The position numbers were made by a program, and so were the translations under genes. Below are positions 17,261 through 26,416 of a stretch of DNA of 64,000 nucleotides, piece after piece. Below the pieces are notes generated by a model that saw nothing but the letters and a program-made list of their open reading frames with translations, did no database searches and was not told where the DNA came from. How positions within the stretch are numbered: the stretch's first letter is position 1; each line of letters begins with the position of its first letter. Source of the DNA: Planctomycetota bacterium (GTDB lineage: Bacteria; Planctomycetota; UBA1135; GCA-002686595); the NCBI GenBank assembly GCA_028278425.1, contig JANQEJ010000224.1:1-64000 (forward strand). The letters run 5' to 3'.

Positions 17261-18835
17261 CTACCCGGTGATCAGCATGGTCAGCCGGTGCGGCTTGCCC
17301 CGGGGGTGGTGATGGACGAGGACGTCCTTCTTGCCGTCGCCGTTCAGGTCGACCATGCGGGCGTCCGCCTCGTTGGCGGTCCAGTCGAACTCCAGGCTGT
17401 GCGGCTCCTCCGCGATCAGGTCGGGGCCGGGCACGCCGACGTAGAGGTGCAGCTCCTCCCAGCTCTTCGACGTCACCAGGTCCGCGAGGCCGTCGCCGTT
17501 CACGTCCCCGAGCAGCACCGTGGGGAAGAACGGCCCGCGGTCGTCGAAGAAGTGCGAGTCGGGCCGGACGCGTCGCTCGGCCGCGGGGTCTTCGGCGTAC
17601 GCGCCGTTCTCGAGGCGGTAGGCCAGGAGGTCCACGTCGATCGAGTTGGCGACGAGCGCCTGGAACATGTCGCCGACGCCGGCGTCGACGTTCATCACCA
17701 GGAGCTCTAACCGCCCGTCCCCGTCGAGGTCGTCGAGCCGGTGGATCGCGTATCCCAAGGGCTGCGAGCCGCCCGGGCGGATTCGCGTGCTCGCCTTGGT
17801 TTCGAAGCGCGTGCCTCCGGGCATCGCCTCCCCGAGGTGCACGCCGAGCGAAGAGGACAGCTTGACGAGGCTCCGGCCTTCGAGCGAGTGGGTGATCAGG
17901 TCGGCGACGCCGTCGCCGTTCACGTCGCGGAACGAGTGCAGCACCGTTCGCCGGCTCTTCTTCCTGAGGCCGAAGAGAAGCGCGAGCTCGCTCTCGTCGC
18001 CGTACCCGAAGGCGTGCGTGTAGATGCCGTCGTAGTCGAACGGCACGCCCGTGCCGAACGTCTTGGCCGCCGGGTCGAACGAGCCGTCCGCTTGCTGGAG
18101 GTGAACGTCGAAGTGGTTCGCGTCCCAGAACACGAGGTCCTCGCGCCCGTCCAAGTCGTAGTCGAACGCGTGGACGCGGCTCAGATACCAGGGCACCGTC
18201 TGCGCGGTGATCCCCACCTCGCCGTAGGTGCTCTGGTGCTCGAAGTGCTTCGCGTTGCGGAACGGCTCCGGCGGTCCGAGCTTCACGGGGTTGGGGAACG
18301 TGCCGTCGTCCGACTGCGCGGAGATCCAGAAGCCATCGACGCTAGGGATCACGAGGTCGTCGCGTCCGTCGCCGTTCAGGTCCCGGGTGACGTCGACGTG
18401 GGGGACTTCGCCCGGGTTCGTCGGGCGGTAGCTCTCGGCGAAGGCGACCAGCGGCCGCTCGGTCTCCCCGTCGGGATCGAACCAGGAGACTCGACCCGCC
18501 GCGTGCGTGATCAACCGATCGCGGCCGGCGACGCGGGCCACGTCGACGAAGGTCACTCCGCGGCGTAGCGGCGCGTCGACTCTCTGCGCCCAGGTTCCGC
18601 CTTCGAGGGCGTAGACGCGCACCCGCCGCTCCAGCGACGGGAGGACGCTGACGACGGCGAGATCCCTCGTCGCCCCCCCGAGGAAGGAGCCGCACAGGAC
18701 GGCCTGGGATCGAGCGGACCCGGTGACGAGCTCGTGGGGCTCGAACACCACGCCGGGCTCGACGGTCTGGGAGGCGGCGCAGGCGGTCAGCAACGCGCTG
18801 GCGAAGGTGGCTAGGGCGCCTTGGTAGGGCTGCAT
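17261..18835 (-). CDS. FG-GAP repeat lipoprotein candidate
   Basis: This is a 524-residue exported protein. The ATG at 18835 is chosen because AGGAG stands 8 bases upstream; an in-frame ATG 15 bases earlier lacks this. The N-terminus ends in LLTAC, an acceptable lipobox, so Cys19 may be lipidated, although the n-region lacks the usual positive charge. About six FG-GAP units are spread through the protein, for example RDLNGDGRDDLVIPSVDG, DLDGREDLVFWDANHF, DVNGDGVADLITHS and DLNGDGKKDVLVHHH. They are less regular than in the neighbouring FG-GAP proteins and are separated by longer inserts. There is no recognisable C-terminal sorting domain. Function unknown; probably surface-located. Confidence 0.85.
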   Translation of the reverse strand: MQPYQGALATFASALLTACAASQTVEPGVVFEPHELVTGSARSQAVLCGSFLGGATRDLAVVSVLPSLERRVRVYALEGGTWAQRVDAPLRRGVTFVDVARVAGRDRLITHAAGRVSWFDPDGETERPLVAFAESYRPTNPGEVPHVDVTRDLNGDGRDDLVIPSVDGFWISAQSDDGTFPNPVKLGPPEPFRNAKHFEHQSTYGEVGITAQTVPWYLSRVHAFDYDLDGREDLVFWDANHFDVHLQQADGSFDPAAKTFGTGVPFDYDGIYTHAFGYGDESELALLFGLRKKSRRTVLHSFRDVNGDGVADLITHSLEGRSLVKLSSSLGVHLGEAMPGGTRFETKASTRIRPGGSQPLGYAIHRLDDLDGDGRLELLVMNVDAGVGDMFQALVANSIDVDLLAYRLENGAYAEDPAAERRVRPDSHFFDDRGPFFPTVLLGDVNGDGLADLVTSKSWEELHLYVGVPGPDLIAEEPHSLEFDWTANEADARMVDLNGDGKKDVLVHHHPRGKPHRLTMLITG

Positions 18836-19058
18836 GGATTCTCCTCTCACGGCGGGTTGGGGCGCCCGAAAGCTACGTGCGTGCCGCGCTCTCTCGATTC
18901 ACCCCAACCCCTTGCCGGAGAACAACTTGTGCTCTCCGCCGGCTTCCGCGGCCGGCGCAGCGCGCGCGTGCTGGGGTGCATGCAGTGCCGAGGTGTCGCA
19001 CCGCGTGTGACCACGCGACCTGCAGGGGCGTGGAGCCGTCGCCTGCTCGAGATCGCGG

Positions 19059-20738
19059 CTACAGACTGTTCAAGAGGAGCACGTCCTGCGGCGGCTGGAC
19101 GCTGAACAGATCGCCGATGCTGGTCAGGTAGACGTCGGGATCGCCGTCCTGGTCGGCGTCGCCGAACGCGGCGTCCGAGCAGATGAAGCCTCCGCCGCCC
19201 ACGTCGAAGCCCGCATCGACCGCGAAGGTGCCGAGCGTCTGCCCCTGGATGCCGCCCAGGTTGAGCAACAAGACGGCGTCGCCGTCGAGCTGGCCGAAGT
19301 CGTCGAAGAGCTGGTGGATCGCGATCAGGATGTCGGGGTCGCCGTCGCCCTCGACGTCGGCGACATCGACGCCCTGGCGGATGTCGGTCGCGGGGCCGAG
19401 GTCGGCGGGGAGGAAGATCGAGAGATCGTTGAAGGCGACGACCCCGGTGGCGCCGCTGACCCCGAGGTTGATCAGGAGGTTGGTGCCGGGGACCGACGCG
19501 ATGCTGTTCGCGACGACGATGTCGAGCAGGCCGTCGCCGTTCACGTCGACGAACTCCGCCTCGAAGCTGTTGTCGACCATCGGCGGGATGCTGAGGGCGG
19601 TGATGTCGGTGAAGGAGCCCGTCCCGTCGTTCTCCAGAAGCTGGTTCTGCACGCCGCCGGCGCCGCTGTCCGCGCGCGCGATGAACAGATCGAGGTCGCC
19701 GTCGTTGTCCGCGTCTCCGAGCGAGATGCTGCCGCCCGCGGTGTGCACGAACGTCGCGGGGAGGTTCGAGAAGGTCGGGTCGGCGGCGAACGCGCCGGCG
19801 GAGTTCAGGTACAGCTCGACGCCGTCCGGGAGCTCGGCGAAGTGGTCGGGATCCTGGAAGTTGGCGACCATCAGGTCCGGGTCACCGTCGCCGTCGACGT
19901 CGCCGAACTCTCCGTCGAGCGGAACGCCGGCGCCGCCGGGGAAGCTCCCGTCGAGCGAGAACGAGCCGCTCCCGTCGTTGATCGCCATCTGGTTCGCGGC
20001 CGGCGACCCGACGTCCTGGCCCCCGCCGAGGAAGAGGTCGGCGTCGCCGTCGAGGTCGACGTCGGCCGCTTCGACGGTGGCGAGGGGGATCTGCGCCCCG
20101 GCGGGAAGGCGCAGCGCCGCCTCGTCGACGAACGAGCCGCCCTGGTTCATCAGCAGCGCGGGCAACGCGCCGGTGCCTTCGTTGGCGAGGAGCACGTCGC
20201 TCTTGCCGTCCTTGTCGACGTCGACCCAGTCGACGTCGACGGAGCCGTAGACGCCGGTCACGGCGGGCAGGCCGGTCCCCGCGAAGCCCGCGGTCGGGCC
20301 GCCGGGCGCCAGGCGAGCCGCCGCGCTGCCGAACACCTTGAACGGCGCGAGCGAGATGACGGCGCCCTGGACGAAGACCTCCGTTCCAGGCGGATACGCC
20401 GGCGCGATCGGGAGGCTGACGACCATCCTGCCGTCGGCGCCGATGACGCCGCTCGTCGTGAGGAACGGGATGCCGACGAGCAGCACCGGGAAGACCGGAC
20501 CGAGCGGGATCGGCGTCGAGGTCGAGCCGAAGGCCAGCACGCCGGGGGCTCCCACGAGCGGGCTGCGCAGGGTGAGGTCGACGGTCCCGCCGATCACGGC
20601 CTCGTCCGCGCTCAGGTGCGCGCTGGAAGCGGTGGTGTCGACGTCCGCGGAGGAGGCCGCGGTGAAGAGCGTGAGGGCGGCGCCGGTGCTCGCGAGGAGC
20701 CGGCGGGCTCGGCGGGTGGCGTTGGGTGAAGTGTTCAT
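19059..20738 (-). CDS. Secreted FG-GAP protein with N-terminal beta domain
   Basis: Starting at the ATG at 20738 (MNTSPNATRRARRLLAS), the 559-residue product has a basic n-region and a signal-peptide core (TGAALTLFTAASSADV). A domain of about 110 residues follows (GGTVDLTLRSPLVGAPGVLA ... VFVQGAVISLAPFKVFGSAA) with the same spacing of motifs as the terminal domain on sibling proteins. Seven FG-GAP units then run to the C-terminus, such as WVDVDKDGKSDVLLAN, ADVDLDGDADLFLGGG and FGDADQDGDPDVYLTS, sufficient for one propeller. The longer frame to 20936 is rejected because it would bury the signal peptide and run over the histidine-kinase relic. Confidence 0.87.
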   Translation of the reverse strand: MNTSPNATRRARRLLASTGAALTLFTAASSADVDTTASSAHLSADEAVIGGTVDLTLRSPLVGAPGVLAFGSTSTPIPLGPVFPVLLVGIPFLTTSGVIGADGRMVVSLPIAPAYPPGTEVFVQGAVISLAPFKVFGSAAARLAPGGPTAGFAGTGLPAVTGVYGSVDVDWVDVDKDGKSDVLLANEGTGALPALLMNQGGSFVDEAALRLPAGAQIPLATVEAADVDLDGDADLFLGGGQDVGSPAANQMAINDGSGSFSLDGSFPGGAGVPLDGEFGDVDGDGDPDLMVANFQDPDHFAELPDGVELYLNSAGAFAADPTFSNLPATFVHTAGGSISLGDADNDGDLDLFIARADSGAGGVQNQLLENDGTGSFTDITALSIPPMVDNSFEAEFVDVNGDGLLDIVVANSIASVPGTNLLINLGVSGATGVVAFNDLSIFLPADLGPATDIRQGVDVADVEGDGDPDILIAIHQLFDDFGQLDGDAVLLLNLGGIQGQTLGTFAVDAGFDVGGGGFICSDAAFGDADQDGDPDVYLTSIGDLFSVQPPQDVLLLNSL

Positions 20739-20844
20739 CTCGTTGCGGGCGCTCGCTCGAGGGGTTGGGGACAGACGACGGAGCGCGGAGGGCATCATAC
20801 GGTTTCCGCGGGCCGTCCGATCGGTCCGTCGGACGAACGCGGGA

Positions 20845-21012
20845 ACGCAGACGCGCATCTTCGAGCCGTTCATCACGACCAAGACCTCGGAGGCCGGGAC
20901 CGGGCTCGTTCTCAAGCAGATCGCGGACCAAACCACGGTGCTCGCGGAGAAGCCGTTCCGGCCGGCCGAGCTCTTGGAGAAGATCCGAGCGCTGCTCGAC
21001 GAGCGCCCGCGC
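20845..21012 (+). pseudogene. Relic of a hybrid histidine kinase
   Basis: The plus strand reads RIFEPFITTK, then AGTGLVL, then VLAEKPFRPAELLEKIRALL. The first two are degraded HATPase G-box motifs (compare FEPFFTTK and GTGLGL in the intact kinase at 982). The third is the conserved end of a receiver domain with the Lys-Pro switch. Only about 10 residues separate them instead of the ~150 expected, so the end of the ATPase domain and most of the receiver domain have been lost. There is no start codon or upstream kinase sequence. It lies in the 290-bp gap between the FG-GAP gene and the PQQ-like gene. Confidence 0.6.
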
Positions 21013-21028
21013 TTAGGATGGGAGCTCC

Positions 21029-22768
21029 ATGGCGGAAGGGGCCGACATCGCGCGGACGGAGGATCGATCCCGGACCCGGTCGCTTCGCCTGTGGCCCGGG
21101 CTCGTGATCGTCGCGCTGCAGTGGCTCGGCCGCTTCGCCGTTCCCGCCGTCGAGCCCGAGGCCGTCCCCTTCGCCGTGCTGGCCGGCCTGCTCGGCGGCC
21201 TGGGCGTCGGCGCGTGGTGGCTGTTCTTCAGCCGCGCGCCGCGCGCGGAGCGCTGGCTGGCGCTCTCTCTCACCGTCGTCGCCTTCGTCGGCACGCCGTG
21301 GATCCTGCACGAGTCGGTCGCGACGGGGATGCAGGGGTTGATGTTCCCCGTCTACGCGATCCCGGGGATGTGCCTCGCCTTCGTCCTCTGGGCGCTCTTA
21401 GCGCGCAACCTCGGCGCGGGCCCACGCCGCGCGACGATGGTCGCGAGCTTCGCGGTCGCCTGCGGGATCTGGGCTTTCGTTCGGACCGGAGGCTTCACCG
21501 GCGACCTCGATCACGACTTCGCGTGGCGCTGGTCCGCGACGCCGGAGGAGCGGATGCTCGCCGCGGCGGAGGACGAGGCCGTGGGCAGCGCGAACGCTCC
21601 CGACGCCGCCTACGCCGCGGCCGCGTGGCCGGGCTTCCGCGGACCCGGCCGCGACGGCGTCGTCCGCGGCACGCGCGTCGATCCCGACTGGGAAGCGTCG
21701 CCGCCCGCCCTGCTCTGGCGTCGAGCGATCGGACCGAGCTGGTCGTCCTTCGCGGTGCACGGGAACCGCGTCTACACCCAGGAACAGCGCGGCGACGAGG
21801 AGGTCGTCGCGTGCTACGCGCTCCAGACGGGCGCGCCCGTCTGGAGGCACGCCGACGCCGCGCGGTTCTGGGAGTCCAACGCCGGTGCCGGACCGCGCGG
21901 CACGCCGACGTACGCGGACGGTCGCGTGTACGCGTTGGGCGCCACGGGGACCCTGAACGTGCTCAACGCCGCCGACGGCGCGGTCGTGTGGTCGCGCAAC
22001 GCGGCGGAGGACACCGGCGCGGAGCTTCCGGAGTGGGGCTTCTCCGGCTCGCCGCTCGTCACCGGCGAGCTCGTCGTCGTGGCGACGGCCGGCGCGCTGG
22101 CCGCCTACGGCCGCGAGGACGGCGATCTCCGCTGGACCGGCCTGGCGGGCGGCGAAGGCTACAGCTCCCCGCAGCTCTTCTCCATCGACGGTGTCGAGCA
22201 GATCCTCTTCGCGAACGAGGACGGCCTGACCGCCGTCGCGCCCGGGGACGGGGCGCCGCTCTGGGAGCACCCCTGGTCGGGCGAGGCGATCGTGCAGCCG
22301 GCGCGGACCGAGGACGGCGACCTTTTGCTCAGCATCGGCCGCACCGGCGGCGTGCGTCGCCTCACCGTCGCGAGGGAAGCGGACGGCTGGACGCTGACCG
22401 AGCGTTGGACCTCGAAGCGGCTGAAGCCGTACTACAACGACTTCGTCGTCCACCGGGACCACGCCTACGGGTTCGACGGAGGCATCCTCGCCTGCATCGA
22501 ACTCGCGAACGGCGAGCGCCGGTGGAAGGGCGGACGCTACGGGCGCGGCCAGCTCATCCTGCTCGCCGACCAGGACCTGCTGCTCGTCCTGTCCGAGCTG
22601 GGCGAGGTGGCGTTGGTCGAGGCCGCACCCTCCGGGTTCGTCGAGCGGGCCCGCTTCCAGGCCATCGAGAGCAAGACCTGGAACCATCCCGTGCTGGTGG
22701 AGGACGTGCTGCTCGTTCGCAACGCCGAGGAGATGGCGGCCTTCCGGCTCGCGCTCGTCGGCGGGTGA
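21029..22768 (+). CDS. Membrane-anchored PQQ-like beta-propeller protein
   Basis: The 579-residue protein has four N-terminal hydrophobic segments (about residues 22-150: LWPGLVIVALQWLGRFAV, FAVLAGLLGGLGVGAWWLFF, WLALSLTVVAFVGTPWIL, AFVLWALLARNLGAG), with a possible fifth at MVASFAVACGIWAFV. The rest is a PQQ-enzyme-like eight-bladed propeller, opening with the typical WPGFRGPGRDGVVRG and containing blades such as VVACYALQTGAPVWRH, LNVLNAADGAVVWSR and ILACIELANGERRWKG. No quinoprotein active-site Cys pair is seen, so this is probably a structural or sensing propeller rather than a dehydrogenase. It is followed after 29 bp by the S1-domain gene on the same strand. Confidence 0.86.
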   Translation: MAEGADIARTEDRSRTRSLRLWPGLVIVALQWLGRFAVPAVEPEAVPFAVLAGLLGGLGVGAWWLFFSRAPRAERWLALSLTVVAFVGTPWILHESVATGMQGLMFPVYAIPGMCLAFVLWALLARNLGAGPRRATMVASFAVACGIWAFVRTGGFTGDLDHDFAWRWSATPEERMLAAAEDEAVGSANAPDAAYAAAAWPGFRGPGRDGVVRGTRVDPDWEASPPALLWRRAIGPSWSSFAVHGNRVYTQEQRGDEEVVACYALQTGAPVWRHADAARFWESNAGAGPRGTPTYADGRVYALGATGTLNVLNAADGAVVWSRNAAEDTGAELPEWGFSGSPLVTGELVVVATAGALAAYGREDGDLRWTGLAGGEGYSSPQLFSIDGVEQILFANEDGLTAVAPGDGAPLWEHPWSGEAIVQPARTEDGDLLLSIGRTGGVRRLTVAREADGWTLTERWTSKRLKPYYNDFVVHRDHAYGFDGGILACIELANGERRWKGGRYGRGQLILLADQDLLLVLSELGEVALVEAAPSGFVERARFQAIESKTWNHPVLVEDVLLVRNAEEMAAFRLALVGG

Positions 22769-22797
22769 TTCCCGTAGACTGCGGGTTCAGGTCGCCC

Positions 22798-23967
22798 GTG
22801 AGAAAGCGCAGGTTCAGCCCGGAGGACGCCCCCGCGCACGGGGAGCACACGCTGCGCGTCTGGGACGGCGTCGTCGTCGGCCGGGACGGGGACGACGTGT
22901 TCGTCGAGCTCGGCCCGCGCATGCAGGGCGTGCTCTCGGTCGCGCAGTTCGCGGAGCCGCCGAGGCCCGGCGACGAGTTCCAATTCACCGTGCTCGGTCA
23001 GGAGGACGAGCTCTGGGCGCTCGCGCGCGTCGAGGAGGGGCTGCTCGATTCCTGGCGCGACGTCGAGGTGGGAAGCTGGGTCAACGCCCGCGCCACCGGC
23101 AAGAACCCGGGCGGGCTCGAGCTGAAGATCGGACCGCTGTACGCCTTCATGCCCAAGTCGGAGAGCGGTCTCGCGCGCGACCAGCGCGTCGACGTCCTGC
23201 TCGGCACCGAGATCACCTGCGAGGTGATCGAGATCGACAGCGCCCGCCAGAGGGTGCTGGTCTCGCGCAAGCGCGTGCTGCGCAAGCAGAAGGAGGACCG
23301 CGCCCGGCACCAGACCGGCGCGCTCAAGGTGGGCCAGGTGGTCCACGGCCGCGTCACGCGCATCGAGCCCTTCGGCGCGTTCGTGCGCTTCGGCCAGGGG
23401 CACGAGGGGCTCGTCCACGTCTCAAACCTGTCGGCCGAGCGCGTCGACCATCCGTCCGAGGTCGTCGCCGTGGGCGACGGCGTCGAGGCGAAGATCCTCA
23501 CGATCCGGAAGGGCGGGAGGCGCGTCGGCCTGGGCATCAAGCAGATGAGCGAGAGCCCGTGGAAGGCCTTCGCCCGCGTCGGCTACCGCGATCAGATCGT
23601 CACGGGGCGCGTGACGCGATCCGAGGACTTCGGCGTCTTCGTCGCCGTCGAGCGGGGCGTGGAGGGCCTGCTCCACAATTCGGAGTCGACCGCGGGACGC
23701 GACCGCCGCGCGCGCGACGTCCTGCGCCGGGGCGAAGCGGTCACCGTGCGCATCGTCGACTTCGACGCGGAGGAGGAGCGCATGACGCTGTCCCAGCTCC
23801 ACCGCAGCGGATCGCCGATCCAACCGGAGGACGCGCTCGCCCCCGAGGAGCTGGCGGAGCTCGCCCGCGACGCGGACGCTTCGCCGGCGAGCACCAACCT
23901 CGGCTCCCTTCTCGGCCGTGCGCTGGCGGACGGCGCGCGCGAAAGGCGGGAAGACGGAAGCGGCTAG
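22798..23967 (+). CDS. S1 RNA-binding domain protein with four S1 repeats
   Basis: Using the GTG at 22798, the 389-residue product carries four S1-type OB folds. They start near residues 20 (VWDGVVVGRDGDDVFVELG), 95 (VGSWVNARATGKNPGGLELK), 180 (VGQVVHGRVTRIEPFGAFVR) and 264 (QIVTGRVTRSEDFGVFVAVE). The third and fourth are closest to ribosomal protein S1 repeats, with the EGLVHVS-like closing strand. It is shorter than ribosomal S1 (usually 5-6 repeats) and is more likely a paralogue binding mRNA, as in the Tex/YabR/S1-like group. The start is uncertain because no good Shine-Dalgarno is visible and the frame is open far upstream. It is probably co-transcribed with the PQQ-like gene. Confidence 0.85.
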   Translation: MRKRRFSPEDAPAHGEHTLRVWDGVVVGRDGDDVFVELGPRMQGVLSVAQFAEPPRPGDEFQFTVLGQEDELWALARVEEGLLDSWRDVEVGSWVNARATGKNPGGLELKIGPLYAFMPKSESGLARDQRVDVLLGTEITCEVIEIDSARQRVLVSRKRVLRKQKEDRARHQTGALKVGQVVHGRVTRIEPFGAFVRFGQGHEGLVHVSNLSAERVDHPSEVVAVGDGVEAKILTIRKGGRRVGLGIKQMSESPWKAFARVGYRDQIVTGRVTRSEDFGVFVAVERGVEGLLHNSESTAGRDRRARDVLRRGEAVTVRIVDFDAEEERMTLSQLHRSGSPIQPEDALAPEELAELARDADASPASTNLGSLLGRALADGARERREDGSG

Positions 23968-23981
23968 GCGTGCGCCCGGTC

Positions 23982-25316
23982 TCAGCGCGGCGGAAAGCGC
24001 AGCGCGTACAGCCGCCACTTCCCGTCGGTGCCGAGATGCCAGCGCGTCCTGACCTTGCTCCGCTCGAGCTCGTGCACCACCTCGGCGTCGCCTTCGGAGT
24101 AGTCGCTCATCTGCGTCGTCAGAAGCTGGGGCAGCGAGTCCCAGCCGCGCTCGCGCACCGACGCCTCGATCGAAGCGAGCATCCCCTCGCGCGAGTCCGG
24201 GGAAAAGAAGGCGACGATCCCTTCGACGTCCGACGCGCGCCAGGCCTCGAGGAAGCGCTCGTACGTGGGCTCGAAGGGCGGAACGGGGAGCTCGACCTCG
24301 ACCAGCACCCATTCCAGCCCGCTGCGCACCCAGCGCGCCACGAGCGGGACGCCGCTGGCCTCGTACTCCAGTCGCGCGCTGTCTCCGTCGTTGCGCGACG
24401 CGCCCCGCTCGAGCGCGGGCAGCCCGTCGCGCCAGCCGAGCCCGTCGACTCGCCCCTGGAGGCGCGCGGTCTCCTGGGCGCGAATGCCCGCGTCGAACCA
24501 TCGCCCCACGCCCTCGAGGTCCGAGGAGCTCCAGGCGGCCTCGAACCCGGCGGTCGCGACGGAGAGCACCTGGGGGCGCTTGGTGGTCAGGACGGTGTAG
24601 GTTCCCAGCGCGCTCGCCAGGACGAAGGCGACCGCCGCGGCGGCGGAGATCTTCCAGGCGCGCCGCGCCGCGCGCCGCATGGCCGCCACGAGCCGTTCGT
24701 GGCGTGCCTCCGCCGTGCGGCCCTTCAGCGAGCGCCGCGTGCCGACGCTTGCGTGGTGCAGGACGTAGAGGTCCTTGTGCGTCGCGATCAGCCGCTGGTA
24801 CCTCAACGTCGGAACGAGAGTCGCCCAGGCGACGACCGCCCACGCGGCGCTCCCGAACACCGCGAGACCGTACGGGTTGGGTCCGAGCAGGTGAACGGCG
24901 GAAACGACGGTGGCGAGGGTTGCGATCGCGAGCGTCCACACGAACGGCTGGAAGACCACGTGCATCGTGGCGAGGAGCATGAGAACGGTCAGGAGCGTCG
25001 TCAGCACCACGACCAGGACTCCGCCGCCGGGCGGGACGTCGGTGCGCGCCAGCGCCAGGACCGCGAGCAGCGTCGCGACGGCGTACGCGAGGGCGCCGAG
25101 GCGGTAGAGCCACGTCACGGCTCCGATCGTCCGGTACGCGCTCTTCAGGGCTTCGCTCGCGTCGCGGCGCACCGCGGAGGCGGCCTCGCCCTCGTCGAGC
25201 GGGCGGACCGTGCCGCCGCACGCCTTGCACGAGTAGGTCCGGCCGCGTTCCAGAACCCGGTAGGTCTTGTCGCAGCTCTCGCAACGCGCCAAGACTTGTC
25301 CGCTCGCCTGGGTCAT
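23982..25316 (-). CDS. Zinc-ribbon membrane protein with duplicated C-terminal domain
   Basis: The 444-residue protein starts at the ATG at 25316. The N-terminus has a zinc ribbon with Cys12, Cys15, Cys30 and Cys33 (CESC ... CKAC), the kind found in MJ0042-like motifs. Five hydrophobic segments follow between about residues 65 and 245 (including VLVVVLTTLLTVLMLLATMH and AAAAVAFVLASALGTYTVL). The C-terminal ~190 residues appear to contain two copies of one fold: one begins FEAAWSSSDLEGVGRWFDAG and the other FLEAWRASDVEGIVAFFSPD. Both resemble the start of NTF2/SnoaL-like domains. It converges on the S1 gene with 14 bp between stops. Function unknown. Confidence 0.8.
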   Translation of the reverse strand: MTQASGQVLARCESCDKTYRVLERGRTYSCKACGGTVRPLDEGEAASAVRRDASEALKSAYRTIGAVTWLYRLGALAYAVATLLAVLALARTDVPPGGGVLVVVLTTLLTVLMLLATMHVVFQPFVWTLAIATLATVVSAVHLLGPNPYGLAVFGSAAWAVVAWATLVPTLRYQRLIATHKDLYVLHHASVGTRRSLKGRTAEARHERLVAAMRRAARRAWKISAAAAVAFVLASALGTYTVLTTKRPQVLSVATAGFEAAWSSSDLEGVGRWFDAGIRAQETARLQGRVDGLGWRDGLPALERGASRNDGDSARLEYEASGVPLVARWVRSGLEWVLVEVELPVPPFEPTYERFLEAWRASDVEGIVAFFSPDSREGMLASIEASVRERGWDSLPQLLTTQMSDYSEGDAEVVHELERSKVRTRWHLGTDGKWRLYALRFPPR

Positions 25317-25405
25317 CGGCGTGTCCGCACGAGGACCGAGCTCGCGTGAGGTCTCACGGCCGCGGTCCGCCCGCGGCGCCGATGCTAGCAACGCGGAGTC
25401 GTCGG

Positions 25406-26296
25406 CTACAGCAGCAGCAGGACGGCGTCGAGCGTGATCCTGCTGTCGAACAGGTCCTCGCGCGAGGTCAGCGGGAGCTCGTACACGAGGCCCAGCCACA
25501 CGTTTTCCGACAGACGGTAGCGCGCGCCGACCGCGCCGGTCACGACCGTGTTGCCGTCGACGTCGGCCGAACCGAGGTTGATCAGGTCGCCCCCCTCGAA
25601 GTCGAAGGGCAGCGCCTCGCCGTCCTTCAGATACGTGATGCCGTTGACCTCCACCAGCGGGTGGAGCTCCGGGGTGACCTCGTAGTCGGCGTGGGCGTGG
25701 TAGCTGATCAGCGTGGTCTCCTCGTCGTCATCCAGCGGAAGGTGGAGCTCGGTCGCGCCGATCAGGTTGAGCTCGCCGAGGTCGAGGCCGGCGCTGACGA
25801 ACGGCCGGAAGGCGCCGCTGCCGTTGCCCTGGAAGACGTCCTCGTCGCCGCTCTTGGTCTCGAACAGCAGGCCGGGGGTGACGAGCAGGCCCCGTTCCTC
25901 GTCGGCGACGACCGCGTATTTGAAGCCGAAGGCGATGTCGGCGAGCCCTTCCTCGTCCATGCCCGCGTCCGGGTTGAAGTCGACGTAGCCGTCCTTCGTC
26001 GCCAGGAGCGCGAGGCGGTCGTTGACCGCGTAGCGAATCTGCGCGGCGAACACGTTGACGTCGCCGCCCGAAAAGACGGAGTCGCTCGGCAGCTCCTGCT
26101 GGAGCCCGATCAGGTTCAGGCTCGTGTGGATCAACGGCGACGCGAACGTCACCGGCGAGCTGACCGGATCGATCAGGCGCGACGTCCAGGCGCCGGCCGC
26201 GGGCTCCGATCCCTCCTGGACGTGGGCCGAGCGCGTGCTCGAGCACCCGGTGGCGGCAAAGAGGAGAAGGAGGAGGAACGGGAGGGCTCTTTTCAT
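25406..26296 (-). CDS. Outer-membrane-like beta-barrel protein with lipoprotein signal
   Basis: The 296-residue protein has a lipoprotein signal (MKRALPFLLLLLFAATGCSS, lipobox ATGC). The mature part has alternating hydrophobic/polar strands with frequent Gly and aromatic ends, such as AAQIRYAVNDRLALLATKDG and GAVGARYRLSENVWLGLVYE. It terminates ITLDAVLLLL, like an outer-membrane barrel. Whether it forms a pore is not clear, since lipidated barrels are unusual. No substrate is suggested by context: the Kef operon follows on the same strand upstream, separated by about 120 bp. An upstream Shine-Dalgarno is not obvious, but the start fits the signal peptide. Confidence 0.72.
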   Translation of the reverse strand: MKRALPFLLLLLFAATGCSSTRSAHVQEGSEPAAGAWTSRLIDPVSSPVTFASPLIHTSLNLIGLQQELPSDSVFSGGDVNVFAAQIRYAVNDRLALLATKDGYVDFNPDAGMDEEGLADIAFGFKYAVVADEERGLLVTPGLLFETKSGDEDVFQGNGSGAFRPFVSAGLDLGELNLIGATELHLPLDDDEETTLISYHAHADYEVTPELHPLVEVNGITYLKDGEALPFDFEGGDLINLGSADVDGNTVVTGAVGARYRLSENVWLGLVYELPLTSREDLFDSRITLDAVLLLL

Positions 26297-26416
26297 CGGG
26301 GCTCCGGAGGTTGGAGCCCGGCACGCTACCGATGTCCGCCGCCCTTGGCTGTACGGCGAGAGGCGTATGCGTTTTCCTTAGCGATCGGAAGGCGAGCGCG
26401 AGCCTTCGGACCGGGG

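Noticed and set aside
18853-18909. Inverted repeat GGGTTGGGG / CCCCAACCC upstream of the FG-GAP lipoprotein gene
   Set aside because: The spacing of about 39 bases and lack of a T-run make a terminator unlikely. A similar GGGGTTGGGG at 20761 is near another FG-GAP start, but G-runs are common here, so a shared regulatory site is not supported.
20338-22797. N-terminal 820 residues of a 1209-residue plus-strand frame ahead of the S1 domains
   Set aside because: Only the end (from 22798) has S1 domains. The earlier part overlaps the FG-GAP gene, the kinase relic and the PQQ-like gene in other frames.
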